Shown in pieces: positions 33,113-42,998 of a stretch of 64,000 nucleotides of DNA. Numbering within the stretch: position 1 is the stretch's first letter; each line of letters begins with the position of its first letter. A program made the translations under genes and the position numbers. Origin of the DNA: Lutibacter sp. (GTDB taxonomy: Bacteria > Bacteroidota > Bacteroidia > Flavobacteriales > Flavobacteriaceae); assembly GCA_030683995.1 (NCBI GenBank), contig JAUXPH010000048.1:1-64000 (forward strand), written 5' to 3'. The notes beneath the pieces were generated by a model. It did no database searches and was not told the origin of the DNA. It saw only the letters and a list, made by a program, of their open reading frames with translations.

Positions 33113-35485
33113 ATGAAGTTATCTAAAATTTTTCTCTTTTTTCTTCTTGCAGGAAGTTCATTTCTGCATGCGCAAAATGCTGACAGAAAATTTGTTTCCC
33201 TAAATCAAAAAAATGCAACTGTTGAAATAAAAACCAATGATGGCGTTTTTCAAATAAAACCCTATTCAACCAAAATTGTGGAAACTTCGTTCATTCCAAA
33301 CGGGGAAGTTTACAATGCCAATTCGCATGCAGTGGTTTTAAAACCTGAAAATGTGCAATTTAAAGTTACGGAAAACGAAAATTCAATTCAGTTAACTACT
33401 GAAGGAATCTCGGTTCAAATCACAAAAACACCTTTCCAAATTGCCTATTTTTATAAAAACAAATCTATAATTTCTGAACGAAAAGGCTATGTTAAAACAG
33501 CTGAATTTGAGACATTGGATTTCAATTTAACGGCCGATGAAATTTTATTTGGCGGTGGTGCCCGCGCTTTGGGAATGAACCGACGCGGCAACCGATTACA
33601 ATTGTATAACCGTGCGCATTACGGCTATGAAACACGATCTGAGTTGATGAATTTCACGATGCCTTTGGTGTATTCTTCCAATTTATATGCGGTTCATTTT
33701 GACAATGCGCCCATTGGCTATTTGGATTTGGACAGCAAAAAAGACAATTCCTTAATCTATGAAACTATTTCAGGCAGAAAAACCTATCAGGTGGTTGCGG
33801 GCGATTCCTGGAAAGATTTAATTGATCAATATACCAGTTTAACTGGGAAACAACCGATGATTCCGCGTTGGGCTTTGGGAAATTTCTCCAGCCGTTTTGG
33901 TTATCATTCACAACAGGAAACCATCAATACGATTGATAAATTTCTGGAAGAAGAAATTCCGGTTGATGCCATTATTTTGGATTTATACTGGTTTGGAAAA
34001 GAATTAAAAGGCACGATGGGGAATTTGGAATTTTTTAAAGATTCATTTCCTGATCCGAAAAAAATGATTGCCGATTTAACCAAAAAAGGTGTCAAAACCA
34101 TTTTAATTACCGAGCCTTTTGTGCTGACCACTTCCGGCAAATGGGATGAAGCGGTAGCGAAAGATATTTTGGGAAAAACCAAAGAAGGGAAATTTTATGC
34201 GTACGATTTTTACTTCGGAAACACAGGCATCATCGATATTTTTAAGCCTGAAGGAAAACAATGGTTTTGGGAAGTTTACAAAAAATTTGCCGGTTATGGC
34301 GTTGCCGGTTGGTGGGGCGATTTAGGCGAGCCTGAAGTGCATCCTTCAGATTTGCAGCATGCAACTGGTTCGGCCGATGAGGTTCACAATATTTACGGCC
34401 ACAATTGGGCAAAACTCATTTTTGAAGGCTATGAAAAGGAGTTTCCAGATCAGCGTCCGTTTATTTTAATGCGCGCCGGTTATTCAGGTTCCCAGCATTA
34501 CGGAATGATTCCGTGGTCGGGCGACGTAAACAGAACTTGGGGCGGATTGCAGTCGCAACCCGAAATTGCCTTACAAATGGGCATGCAGGGAATGGCATTT
34601 ATGCATTCCGATTTGGGCGGATTTGCTGGCGCCAATTTGGATGATGAATTGTACACGCGTTGGTTGCAATATGGTGTTTTTCAGCCTATTTATCGTCCGC
34701 ACGCTCAAGAAGACGTTCCGTCTGAACCTATTTTTAGAGAACCAAAAACCATGGCATTGGCCAAAAAATCCATCGAATTACGCTACAGTTTATTGCCTTA
34801 CAATTACACCTTGGTATTCGACAACAACCAAAAAGGAACGCCTTTAATGCGTCCGTTATTTTTTGATGATGCCAGCGAATCTACATTCATAAACGATAAA
34901 ACCTATTTGTGGGGCGACAGTTTTTTGGTGAGTCCGGTTGTAAAACAAGGAGTTTCTGAGCAAGAAGTTTATTTTCCTGCAAATTCAAATTGGTATCATT
35001 TTTATACCGATGAAAAAGTTGGGGGCGGACAAACAAAAACAGTTTCCTTAAATGAAGAAAGTATTCCAGTGTTTGTTCGCGGCGGTGCTTTTATTCCGAG
35101 GATTCAATCCATTCAAAATACCCAATTGTATCAATTAAAATCATTCGATTTGCATTTTTATTTCGATGAAACCGTAAAAGAAAGTGAAGGACATTTGTAC
35201 AATGATGATGGCGAAACGCCAGATGCTTTTGAAAAAGGAAAGTATGAAATGCTGACTTTTGAAAGTGAATTCAAAAACAATCGTTTGCAGATTGAAATTG
35301 CACAAAAATTGGGTAAAAATTTCGAATTTTCATCAAAAGAAATTAAATTGATTGTTCATAATATTTCATCAAAACCCAAAAAAGTTAAAGGGCATAACTT
35401 TGAATGGAATAAACAAAATAAAACCATGACTGTTTTAATTTCACTAAAAAACAGCGAATCTAAAAACTTAAAAATAAAATTCTGA
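33113..35485 (+). CDS. GH31 alpha-glucosidase
   Basis: This 790-residue protein has a signal peptide (1-20, LHAQ). An N-terminal beta-sandwich leads into the GH31 barrel from PRWALGNFSSRFGYHS. The nucleophile is Asp403 in WWGDLGEPE and the acid/base is Asp471 in WSGDVNRTWGGL. The barrel also has HSDLGGF and LMRAGYSGSQ, and two C-terminal beta-domains follow (FVRGGAFIPR). It should release glucose from the non-reducing ends of maltodextrins in the periplasm. Its ATG follows directly on the stop of the hydrolase gene. GH31 also contains alpha-xylosidases, but the starch locus argues for alpha-glucosidase. Confidence 0.93.
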   Translation: MKLSKIFLFFLLAGSSFLHAQNADRKFVSLNQKNATVEIKTNDGVFQIKPYSTKIVETSFIPNGEVYNANSHAVVLKPENVQFKVTENENSIQLTTEGISVQITKTPFQIAYFYKNKSIISERKGYVKTAEFETLDFNLTADEILFGGGARALGMNRRGNRLQLYNRAHYGYETRSELMNFTMPLVYSSNLYAVHFDNAPIGYLDLDSKKDNSLIYETISGRKTYQVVAGDSWKDLIDQYTSLTGKQPMIPRWALGNFSSRFGYHSQQETINTIDKFLEEEIPVDAIILDLYWFGKELKGTMGNLEFFKDSFPDPKKMIADLTKKGVKTILITEPFVLTTSGKWDEAVAKDILGKTKEGKFYAYDFYFGNTGIIDIFKPEGKQWFWEVYKKFAGYGVAGWWGDLGEPEVHPSDLQHATGSADEVHNIYGHNWAKLIFEGYEKEFPDQRPFILMRAGYSGSQHYGMIPWSGDVNRTWGGLQSQPEIALQMGMQGMAFMHSDLGGFAGANLDDELYTRWLQYGVFQPIYRPHAQEDVPSEPIFREPKTMALAKKSIELRYSLLPYNYTLVFDNNQKGTPLMRPLFFDDASESTFINDKTYLWGDSFLVSPVVKQGVSEQEVYFPANSNWYHFYTDEKVGGGQTKTVSLNEESIPVFVRGGAFIPRIQSIQNTQLYQLKSFDLHFYFDETVKESEGHLYNDDGETPDAFEKGKYEMLTFESEFKNNRLQIEIAQKLGKNFEFSSKEIKLIVHNISSKPKKVKGHNFEWNKQNKTMTVLISLKNSESKNLKIKF

Positions 35486-35490
35486 TTTCA

Positions 35491-37173
35491 ATGAAAAAAT
35501 ATTTAACTTTATTACTGTTAGTGACAATTTTTATGGGCTGTTCTGAAACAAAACAAAATAAAAATGATGAATTGGCCGCTTTAAACGGCGCTAAAAAACC
35601 ATTTCTTTGGGAAAGCGCAAACATTTATTTTTTGCTCACCGACCGATTTTACAATGCGGATACTTTAAACGACATCAATTTTAACCGTACAAAACCAACA
35701 GCGAAATTACGAGGTTTTGAAGGCGGAGACATTAAAGGAATCACCAAAAAAATTGAAGAAGGCTATTTTACGGATTTGGGAATCAACGCTATCTGGTTTA
35801 CGCCAATTGTGGAACAAATTCACGATGCTGTTGATGAAGGAACAGGTTTAACCTATGCTTTTCACGGTTATTGGACAAAAGACTGGACCGCTTTGGATCC
35901 AAATTTCGGCACCATGGAAGATTTGAAAAATATGGTGGAACTTGCCCATAAAAAAGGCATCAGGATTGTGCTTGACGGTGTTATAAACCATACCGGACCC
36001 GTAACTGCCATTGATGTGGTTTGGCCATCAGAATGGGTGAGAACCGGTCCGCAATGCGATTATCAGACTTATGAATCTACCACCGCCTGTACTTTGGTTA
36101 AAAATCTTCCGGATATAAAAACAGAAAGCAACGAAAGTGTTGAAATTCCGAAGCATTTGGCAGATAAATGGAAAGCGGAGGGAAGATACGACCAGGAAAT
36201 GAAAGAATTGGATGATTTTTTCAAAAGAACCGGCTATCCGAAAGCCCCAAAATATTACATCATAAAATGGCTGACAGATTACATTACCGATTTTGGGATT
36301 GACGGATACAGAGCTGATACCGTAAAACATACCGAAGAAAGTGTGTGGGGCGAGTTTAAAAAGGAATGCAACTATGCTTTCAATTTATGGAAAGAAAACA
36401 ATGCCGACAAAGTGTTGGATGCCAATGATTTTTATTTGGTGGGCGAAGTTTATAATTATAATATTTCCAACGGACAAACATTTGAATTTAGCGACAAAAA
36501 AGTGAACTATTTTGAGAACGGGTTTAACAGTTTGATCAATTTTGAATTCAAATGGAATGCCGCGCAACTGCCTTCTTATGAAGCGCTTTTTTCAAAATAC
36601 AACACCATTTTACACAATGATTTAAAGGGATTTGGCGTTTTAAACTACATCAGTTCACACGATGATGGAGCGCCATTCGACAAAGAAAGAACCAAAACTT
36701 TTGAATCGGCCACCAAATTATTGTTATGTCCAGGAACTTCCCAAGTGTTTTACGGCGATGAATCAGCCCGTACATTAATAATTGAGGGCACCGAAGGCGA
36801 TGCCACGTTGCGTTCCAATATGAACTGGAACGATATTAAAAATAATAGTCAAACCAAAGAGATTTTGGCACATTGGCAAAAGTTGGGGAAGTTTAGAATT
36901 AACCATCTTTCCGTAGGTGCAGGAATCCATAAAATGATCAGTGAGCAACCTTATGTTTTTCAAAGAACCTATTCAAAAGGAGATTTTAAGGATGCGGTGG
37001 TTGTTGGATTGGATTTAAATATCGGTGAAAAGCAACTTAAGGTAGGTGCCGAATTTGTTGAAGGCACTGTTTTGGTTGATGCTTATTCTAACACAGAAGT
37101 TGTGGTTAAAAATGGAATGGTGAATTTAAACACGCCATTTTCCATGGTGTTATTAGAAAAGAAAAATCAATAA
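35491..37173 (+). CDS. GH13 alpha-amylase lipoprotein
   Basis: This 560-residue lipoprotein has lipobox FMGC with Cys17. The GH13 barrel begins at NIYFLLTDRFYNAD, with region I LDGVINHTG, nucleophile Asp276 in DGYRADTVKH, acid/base Glu319 in YLVGEVYN and Asp391 in ISSHDDG. Two Cys near 189 and 200 (PQCDYQTYESTTACT) may form a disulphide. Its acylated anchor suggests it sits in the outer membrane, possibly on the surface in the role of SusG. It starts 5 bp after GH31 and is followed by the second copy of the 88-bp element. Confidence 0.92.
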   Translation: MKKYLTLLLLVTIFMGCSETKQNKNDELAALNGAKKPFLWESANIYFLLTDRFYNADTLNDINFNRTKPTAKLRGFEGGDIKGITKKIEEGYFTDLGINAIWFTPIVEQIHDAVDEGTGLTYAFHGYWTKDWTALDPNFGTMEDLKNMVELAHKKGIRIVLDGVINHTGPVTAIDVVWPSEWVRTGPQCDYQTYESTTACTLVKNLPDIKTESNESVEIPKHLADKWKAEGRYDQEMKELDDFFKRTGYPKAPKYYIIKWLTDYITDFGIDGYRADTVKHTEESVWGEFKKECNYAFNLWKENNADKVLDANDFYLVGEVYNYNISNGQTFEFSDKKVNYFENGFNSLINFEFKWNAAQLPSYEALFSKYNTILHNDLKGFGVLNYISSHDDGAPFDKERTKTFESATKLLLCPGTSQVFYGDESARTLIIEGTEGDATLRSNMNWNDIKNNSQTKEILAHWQKLGKFRINHLSVGAGIHKMISEQPYVFQRTYSKGDFKDAVVVGLDLNIGEKQLKVGAEFVEGTVLVDAYSNTEVVVKNGMVNLNTPFSMVLLEKKNQ

Positions 37174-37175
37174 AA

Positions 37176-37263
37176 ATGAAACGAGCATAACAAATTATGA
37201 TACACAAACGAATGATTAATAGCGAACAGCAGCTGTTACCGCTAAAAAATAAAATTTAAACAG
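37176..37263 (+). repeat. Duplicated 88-bp intergenic element, copy 2 (upstream of GH97)
   Basis: It matches 25850-25938 with a perfect core GCGAACAGCAGCTGTTACCG and the same TTTAAACAG approach to the start codon. It starts 2 bp after the GH13 stop. The small ORF of copy 1 is interrupted at codon 5. Confidence 0.85.
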
Positions 37264-39348
37264 ATGAATAATAGTTTTAAATTAAGCATTGTATTTTTAA
37301 GTATTTTGCTGCTTTCCTGTTCAAAAAAGAACGATTGGCAAACAACGGTAACTTCACCCGATGAAAACGTTAAAGTTGAATTTAAGCTGACCGAAAAAGG
37401 AGAACCAACCTATTTGGTGACTTTCAAAAACAAGGAAGTCATAAAAACATCAACTTTGGGCGGTTTCGACTTAAAAGATTTGACGTCCTTAAAAGACAAC
37501 TTTGAAATTATAAATGCAACATCAAGCGACTTCAACGAAGTTTGGGAAATGCCTTGGGGCGAACAAACCAAAGTTGAAAATAATTACAAAGAATTAAAAA
37601 TTGAGCTTCAGGAAAAAGCGGATTTAAAGCGAAAACTGACCATTGTTTTCAGGGTTTATAATGACGGACTGGGATTTCGATATGAATTTCCTGAACAGGA
37701 AAATCTTTCCGAAGTAATCATTACTGATGAAAATACGCAGTTTAATCTAACGGGAAATCATACCGTTTGGTGGGCTCCCGGCGATTGGGATATTTATGAG
37801 CATTTGTACAATACGTCAAAATTTACGGAAATTGATGCGCTTTCAAAAGCCAACCATCCAAATTTAGCGCAAACCTATATTCCTGAAAATGCCGTAAATA
37901 CACCCGTTACCATGAAAACGGAGGAAGGTTTGTATTTGAGTTTTCATGAAGCTGCTTTGGTGGATTATTCGGATATGACCTTAAAAATTGATAAGGAAAA
38001 TTTGGCGATGACCAGCGAATTGGTTGGATCAGAACGCACTGGCTATAAAGTAAAGAGAGCAGTTCCTTTTCATACGCCTTGGAGATCGCTTCAAATTGCT
38101 GAAAAAGCGGGTGATTTAATTGAATCCCGATTGATTGTTAACCTGAATGAACCTAACAAAATTGGCGATGTTTCGTGGTTTAAACCAACAAAATATACAG
38201 GAATTTGGTGGGAAATGCATTTAAATAAATCATCTTGGGATATGGCTTCCGGAAAACACGGAGCCACTACTGAAAACGCAAAAGCGTTTATAGATTTCTC
38301 GGCAAAAAACAATATTGGGGCTGTTTTGGTTGAAGGCTGGAATACTGGCTGGGAACATTGGATTGGTTTTGAAGATCGTGAAGGCGTATTCGATTTTGTG
38401 ACACCTTACCCTGATTATGATTTAAAAGAAGTGGTGCGCTACGGAAAAGAAAAAGGCGTGGAAATTATTATGCACCACGAAACATCAGCTGCAACAGAAA
38501 CCTACGAAAAACAGCAAGATACCGCATATGCATTGATGCAAAGTTTGGGTATTCACGCCGTTAAAACCGGTTATGTAGGTAAAATATTGCCAAAAGGCGA
38601 ATACCATCACGGACAATATATGGTGAACCAATATAACAATGCGGTGATTAAAGCTGCGAAATATCAGGTTGCCATTAATGCGCATGAGCCAATAAAAGCA
38701 ACCGGTTTGCGCAGAACATATCCTAACACCATTTCTCGTGAAGGTTTGCGCGGACAAGAATTTAACGCATGGGCTTCAGATGGCGGAAATCCACCAGAAC
38801 ATTTACCTATTGTGGCCTTTACAAGAATGTTGGCAGGACCAATTGATTTCACTCCGGGAATTTTCGACATTAAATTTGACAATTGGAAAAAAGAAAATCA
38901 GGTCAATACCACTATTGCACAACAATTGGCATTGTACGTTGTCATTTACAGTCCAGTGCAAATGGCGGCCGATTTAATAGAAAATTATGAAGGAAATCCG
39001 GCCTTGCAATTCATTAAAGATGTTGGTGTCGATTGGCAAACCACCAAAGTATTGAATGGCGAAATAGGCGATTTTGTCACCATTGCCAGAAAAGAACGAA
39101 ATACCGATAATTGGTTTGTGGGCGGAATTACCGATGAAAATGCCAGAGAAATGGACCTAAAATTTGATTTTTTAAGTCCGAATGTAACCTATGAAGCCAT
39201 TATTTATGAAGATGGAAAAGATGCACACTGGGATAATAATCCGACCGCCATCAACATCAGAAATTTTGAAATCACAAATCAAACAAATCTAAAATTAAAA
39301 TTGGCTCCGGGAGGCGGATTTGCCATAAGTTTAAAAACCAATAAATAA
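37264..39348 (+). CDS. susB: GH97 alpha-glucosidase (SusB-like)
   Basis: This 694-residue lipoprotein has lipobox LLSC with Cys19. The N-terminal beta-super-sandwich (about 25-300) and the barrel with WWEMHLNK are typical of GH97. Glu406 (MHHE), Glu475 (INAHE) and Glu499 (LRGQE) have exactly the spacing of the Glu439, Glu508 and Glu532 set known in Bacteroides SusB. This marks an inverting alpha-glucosidase rather than a retaining alpha-galactosidase. It finishes maltodextrins to glucose in the periplasm, in parallel with GH31. Its upstream 88 bp copies the region before GH65. Confidence 0.95.
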   Translation: MNNSFKLSIVFLSILLLSCSKKNDWQTTVTSPDENVKVEFKLTEKGEPTYLVTFKNKEVIKTSTLGGFDLKDLTSLKDNFEIINATSSDFNEVWEMPWGEQTKVENNYKELKIELQEKADLKRKLTIVFRVYNDGLGFRYEFPEQENLSEVIITDENTQFNLTGNHTVWWAPGDWDIYEHLYNTSKFTEIDALSKANHPNLAQTYIPENAVNTPVTMKTEEGLYLSFHEAALVDYSDMTLKIDKENLAMTSELVGSERTGYKVKRAVPFHTPWRSLQIAEKAGDLIESRLIVNLNEPNKIGDVSWFKPTKYTGIWWEMHLNKSSWDMASGKHGATTENAKAFIDFSAKNNIGAVLVEGWNTGWEHWIGFEDREGVFDFVTPYPDYDLKEVVRYGKEKGVEIIMHHETSAATETYEKQQDTAYALMQSLGIHAVKTGYVGKILPKGEYHHGQYMVNQYNNAVIKAAKYQVAINAHEPIKATGLRRTYPNTISREGLRGQEFNAWASDGGNPPEHLPIVAFTRMLAGPIDFTPGIFDIKFDNWKKENQVNTTIAQQLALYVVIYSPVQMAADLIENYEGNPALQFIKDVGVDWQTTKVLNGEIGDFVTIARKERNTDNWFVGGITDENAREMDLKFDFLSPNVTYEAIIYEDGKDAHWDNNPTAINIRNFEITNQTNLKLKLAPGGGFAISLKTNK

Positions 39349-39362
39349 AAAAACATATAATA

Positions 39363-40724
39363 ATGAAAAAAGCACTTTTTATTGTATCGCTAATTCTTTT
39401 GGCATCATGCAAAACTGAAACCAAAGAAGTTAAATTAAATGAAAACAACCAGGATTCCATTGCGCCAATTTCAAATGAGGCTTTGGAAAATGCCATAATT
39501 TATGAGGCCAACATCCGTCAATATTCACCTGAAGGAACTTTCGAAAAATTTACGGAAGACATTCCTAAGTTAAAGGAATTAGGCGTAAAAATCATTTGGG
39601 TCATGCCAATCTATCCAATCTCAACCACAAAAAGCAAAGGCAGTTTGGGAAGTTATTATGCAATTTCCGATTATACCAAAGTAAATCCCGAATTTGGAAA
39701 TATTGACGATGTGAAAAATTTGGTAAAAACCGCTCACGACAATGGAATGTATGTGATTTTGGATTGGGTTGCTAACCATACAGGCTGGGATCACGTATGG
39801 TTAAAAAGCCATCCTGAATATTACACAAAAAACGAAAAAGGAGAAATTACCCACACTGTTGGAACCGACTGGACAGATGTGGCGGATTTAAATTACGACA
39901 ATCTGGAAATGCGTGCAGAAATGCTTAAAGACATGAAATATTGGTTGGAAGAAGCCAATGTAGATGGATTTAGATGTGATGTTGCCGGAATGGTTCCACT
40001 TGATTTTTGGCAACATACTATTGCTGAATTGAAAAAGATAAAACCTGTTTTTATGCTGGCAGAAGGCTGGGAACCCAATTTATTTGAGAACGCTTTTGAT
40101 ATGGGTTACGGTTGGGATACGCACCATAGAATGAATGCCATTGCCCAAGGCAAAGAAACAGTTAAAAACTGGGATGACAGAATGTCCCAAATTAACACTC
40201 TTTATAAAAAAGACAACATCTTAATGAATTTCATAACCAACCATGATGAAAATTCCTGGAGCGGAACGGTAAAAGAACGAATGGGCGATGCCTCAGAAGT
40301 GATGTTGGCTTTATCTTATTTAACTCCGGGAATGCCCTTGATTTATAGCGGACAGGAATATGATATGAACAAGCGCCTACGTTTTTTTGAAAAAGACACC
40401 ATTTTAAAAATAAAAGGAAAAGTATGGCCATTAATGGTAAAATTAGGGGAACTAAAAATCAAAAACAAAGCATTAAACGGCGGAAAAAATGCGGCGTCAT
40501 ATCTTAAAATTCCTTCTTCTGATAATAAAAATATTTTAATTTTTTCAAGAGAAAAAGAAGGAAATAAAGTCACTTTTTTAGCCAACCTTTCTAACAAAGA
40601 GGTCACTTTTAAAGTTGAAAAAGAAGGAGAATCAACCGATTTTTTTACCAATGAAAAATTTATGATTTCTAAAGAAAAAGCAATGACTTTTAAACCTTGG
40701 GAATACAAAATTTTGATTGATTAA
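39363..40724 (+). CDS. GH13 alpha-amylase lipoprotein (compact)
   Basis: This 453-residue lipoprotein has lipobox LASC with Cys16. The GH13 barrel starts with AIIYEANIRQYSPEGTF, with region I LDWVANHTGWD, nucleophile Asp206 in DGFRCD, acid/base Glu234 in MLAEGWEPN and Asp295 in TNHDENSW. A short C-terminal beta-domain follows. The protein is smaller than the other GH13 members here and lacks extra modules. It is the last gene of the plus-strand operon, 14 bp after GH97, and is followed by a long hairpin terminator. Confidence 0.93.
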   Translation: MKKALFIVSLILLASCKTETKEVKLNENNQDSIAPISNEALENAIIYEANIRQYSPEGTFEKFTEDIPKLKELGVKIIWVMPIYPISTTKSKGSLGSYYAISDYTKVNPEFGNIDDVKNLVKTAHDNGMYVILDWVANHTGWDHVWLKSHPEYYTKNEKGEITHTVGTDWTDVADLNYDNLEMRAEMLKDMKYWLEEANVDGFRCDVAGMVPLDFWQHTIAELKKIKPVFMLAEGWEPNLFENAFDMGYGWDTHHRMNAIAQGKETVKNWDDRMSQINTLYKKDNILMNFITNHDENSWSGTVKERMGDASEVMLALSYLTPGMPLIYSGQEYDMNKRLRFFEKDTILKIKGKVWPLMVKLGELKIKNKALNGGKNAASYLKIPSSDNKNILIFSREKEGNKVTFLANLSNKEVTFKVEKEGESTDFFTNEKFMISKEKAMTFKPWEYKILID

Positions 40725-40805
40725 TTTATTGGAAAAAAGTTAAAAGTTCAATTCATTTAAAACAAAAAAAAGTGAATAAAATTTAACGAATAACACCTAA
40801 CAATT

Positions 40806-40848
40806 AAAGCAAGATAAGGAGTTTATTTTAAACTCTTTATCTTGCTTT
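40806..40848 (+). terminator. Terminator of the starch operon
   Basis: The arms at 40806-40824 and 40830-40848 pair over 19 bp with one G-T wobble (AAAGCAAGATAAGGAGTTT on the left). A short T-rich end closes the right arm. It separates the starch operon from the glycolytic genes. Confidence 0.85.
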
Positions 40849-40851
40849 ATA

Positions 40852-40890
40852 CAACGAAATCGTTTTAGTGAATATTATGCGGTTTCGTTG
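40852..40890. promoter_or_regulatory. Inverted repeat overlapping the pfkA promoter
   Basis: CAACGAAATCG at 40852-40862 and CGGTTTCGTTG at 40880-40890 are inverted copies (10 of 11). The left arm lies within the palindrome AACGAAATCGTT and the right arm overlaps the -33 element. It could be a regulator-binding site. Confidence 0.5.
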
Positions 40891-40918
40891 GCGGAAAATG
40901 CATTTAAAAGTAACTTTG
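40887..40918 (+). promoter_or_regulatory. pfkA promoter (GTTG-N20-TAACTTTG)
   Basis: The -7 box TAACTTTG at 40911-40918 fits TAnnTTTG, and TTG at 40888-40890 is spaced 20 nt upstream. Transcription would start near 40925. This rules out the start codon at 40868 and supports ATG 40937. Confidence 0.7.
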
Positions 40919-40936
40919 TACTATATTTTTTTACCC

Positions 40937-41923
40937 ATGAATGAACCCATAAAAAAGATAGCAGTTTTAACGTCGGGAGGCGATGCGCCTGGAATGAATG
41001 CTGCAATTAGAGCTGTTGTAAGAGCCTGCACTTATTATAGAATTGAGTGTGTTGGCGTTTACAGAGGTTATCAAGGTTTGATTGAAGGCGATTTTGAAAT
41101 GCTTTCCGCACGCCACGTAAGCAATATTATCAATAAAGGAGGCACTATTTTAAAATCTGCACGATCCAACGAGTTTAGAACGGTTGAGGGAAGAGTAAAG
41201 GCACATAACAGTTTAAAGGAAGCCGGTATCGGCGCTTTGATTGTCATTGGCGGAGACGGAACTTTTACAGGAGGCCTAAGGTTTATTGAAGAGTTTAATT
41301 TTCCGATTGTTGGGATTCCCGGCACCATTGACAATGATATTTACGGAACGGATAACACGATTGGCTACGACACTGCGCTAAACACCGTTGTGGAAGCGAT
41401 TGATAAAATTAGAGATACCGCAAGTTCCCATAACCGATTGTTTTTTATTGAAGTGATGGGCCGTGATGCAGGGTTTATCGCTTTAAACTCGGGAATTGGA
41501 GCCGGTGCCGAGGAAATTTTGATCCCTGAAAAGGATTTGGGATTGGACAGGTTGGTGGAGTCTCTTAAAAACAGTAAAGAAAAAGGAAAAACAAGCAGTA
41601 TTATTGTGGTTTCCGAAGGCGATAAAATAGGCAAAAGCGTATTTGAATTGGCTGATTATATCAACGAAAATTTTCCTTATTACGACATCAGGGTTTCTGT
41701 TTTAGGACATATGCAGCGAGGCGGTTCGCCAAGTTGTTTTGACCGTGTTTTGGCAAGCAGGCTGGGTGTTGCGGCTGTAGAAGCTTTATTGGACAGGTCA
41801 ACTGGAATTATGGTTGGTGTCACAAACAATCAAGTAACTAAAGTCGATTTGGACAAAGCCATTAAAATGAATAACGACATTAGCTTAGAGCTGCTTAAAG
41901 TGGCAGAAATAACATCAATATAA
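40937..41923 (+). CDS. pfkA: ATP-dependent 6-phosphofructokinase
   Basis: This 328-residue enzyme phosphorylates fructose-6-phosphate in glycolysis. VLTSGGDAPGMNAAIRA and IGGDGTFTG form the ATP site; Gly in GGDG, not Asp, marks ATP rather than pyrophosphate use. The catalytic TIDND motif has Asp132, and EVMGRDAGFIA binds substrate. I chose ATG 40937 over an in-frame ATG at 40868 because it gives the family's length and N-terminus and lies downstream of a consensus promoter. It heads an apparent operon with gapA and a sugar kinase, directly after the starch operon. Confidence 0.95.
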   Translation: MNEPIKKIAVLTSGGDAPGMNAAIRAVVRACTYYRIECVGVYRGYQGLIEGDFEMLSARHVSNIINKGGTILKSARSNEFRTVEGRVKAHNSLKEAGIGALIVIGGDGTFTGGLRFIEEFNFPIVGIPGTIDNDIYGTDNTIGYDTALNTVVEAIDKIRDTASSHNRLFFIEVMGRDAGFIALNSGIGAGAEEILIPEKDLGLDRLVESLKNSKEKGKTSSIIVVSEGDKIGKSVFELADYINENFPYYDIRVSVLGHMQRGGSPSCFDRVLASRLGVAAVEALLDRSTGIMVGVTNNQVTKVDLDKAIKMNNDISLELLKVAEITSI

Positions 41924-41963
41924 AATCAATATAAAAACGAGTATCAAAAATTAAAAATTATAG

Positions 41964-42971
<1,008 letters not shown>

Positions 42972-42998
42972 GAAATAACCGTTTTAAAAAATAAAAAA

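Noticed and set aside
40868-40936. N-terminal extension of pfkA from ATG 40868
   Set aside because: The extension precedes the -7 box and is not part of the family; ATG 40937 gives the canonical N-terminus.
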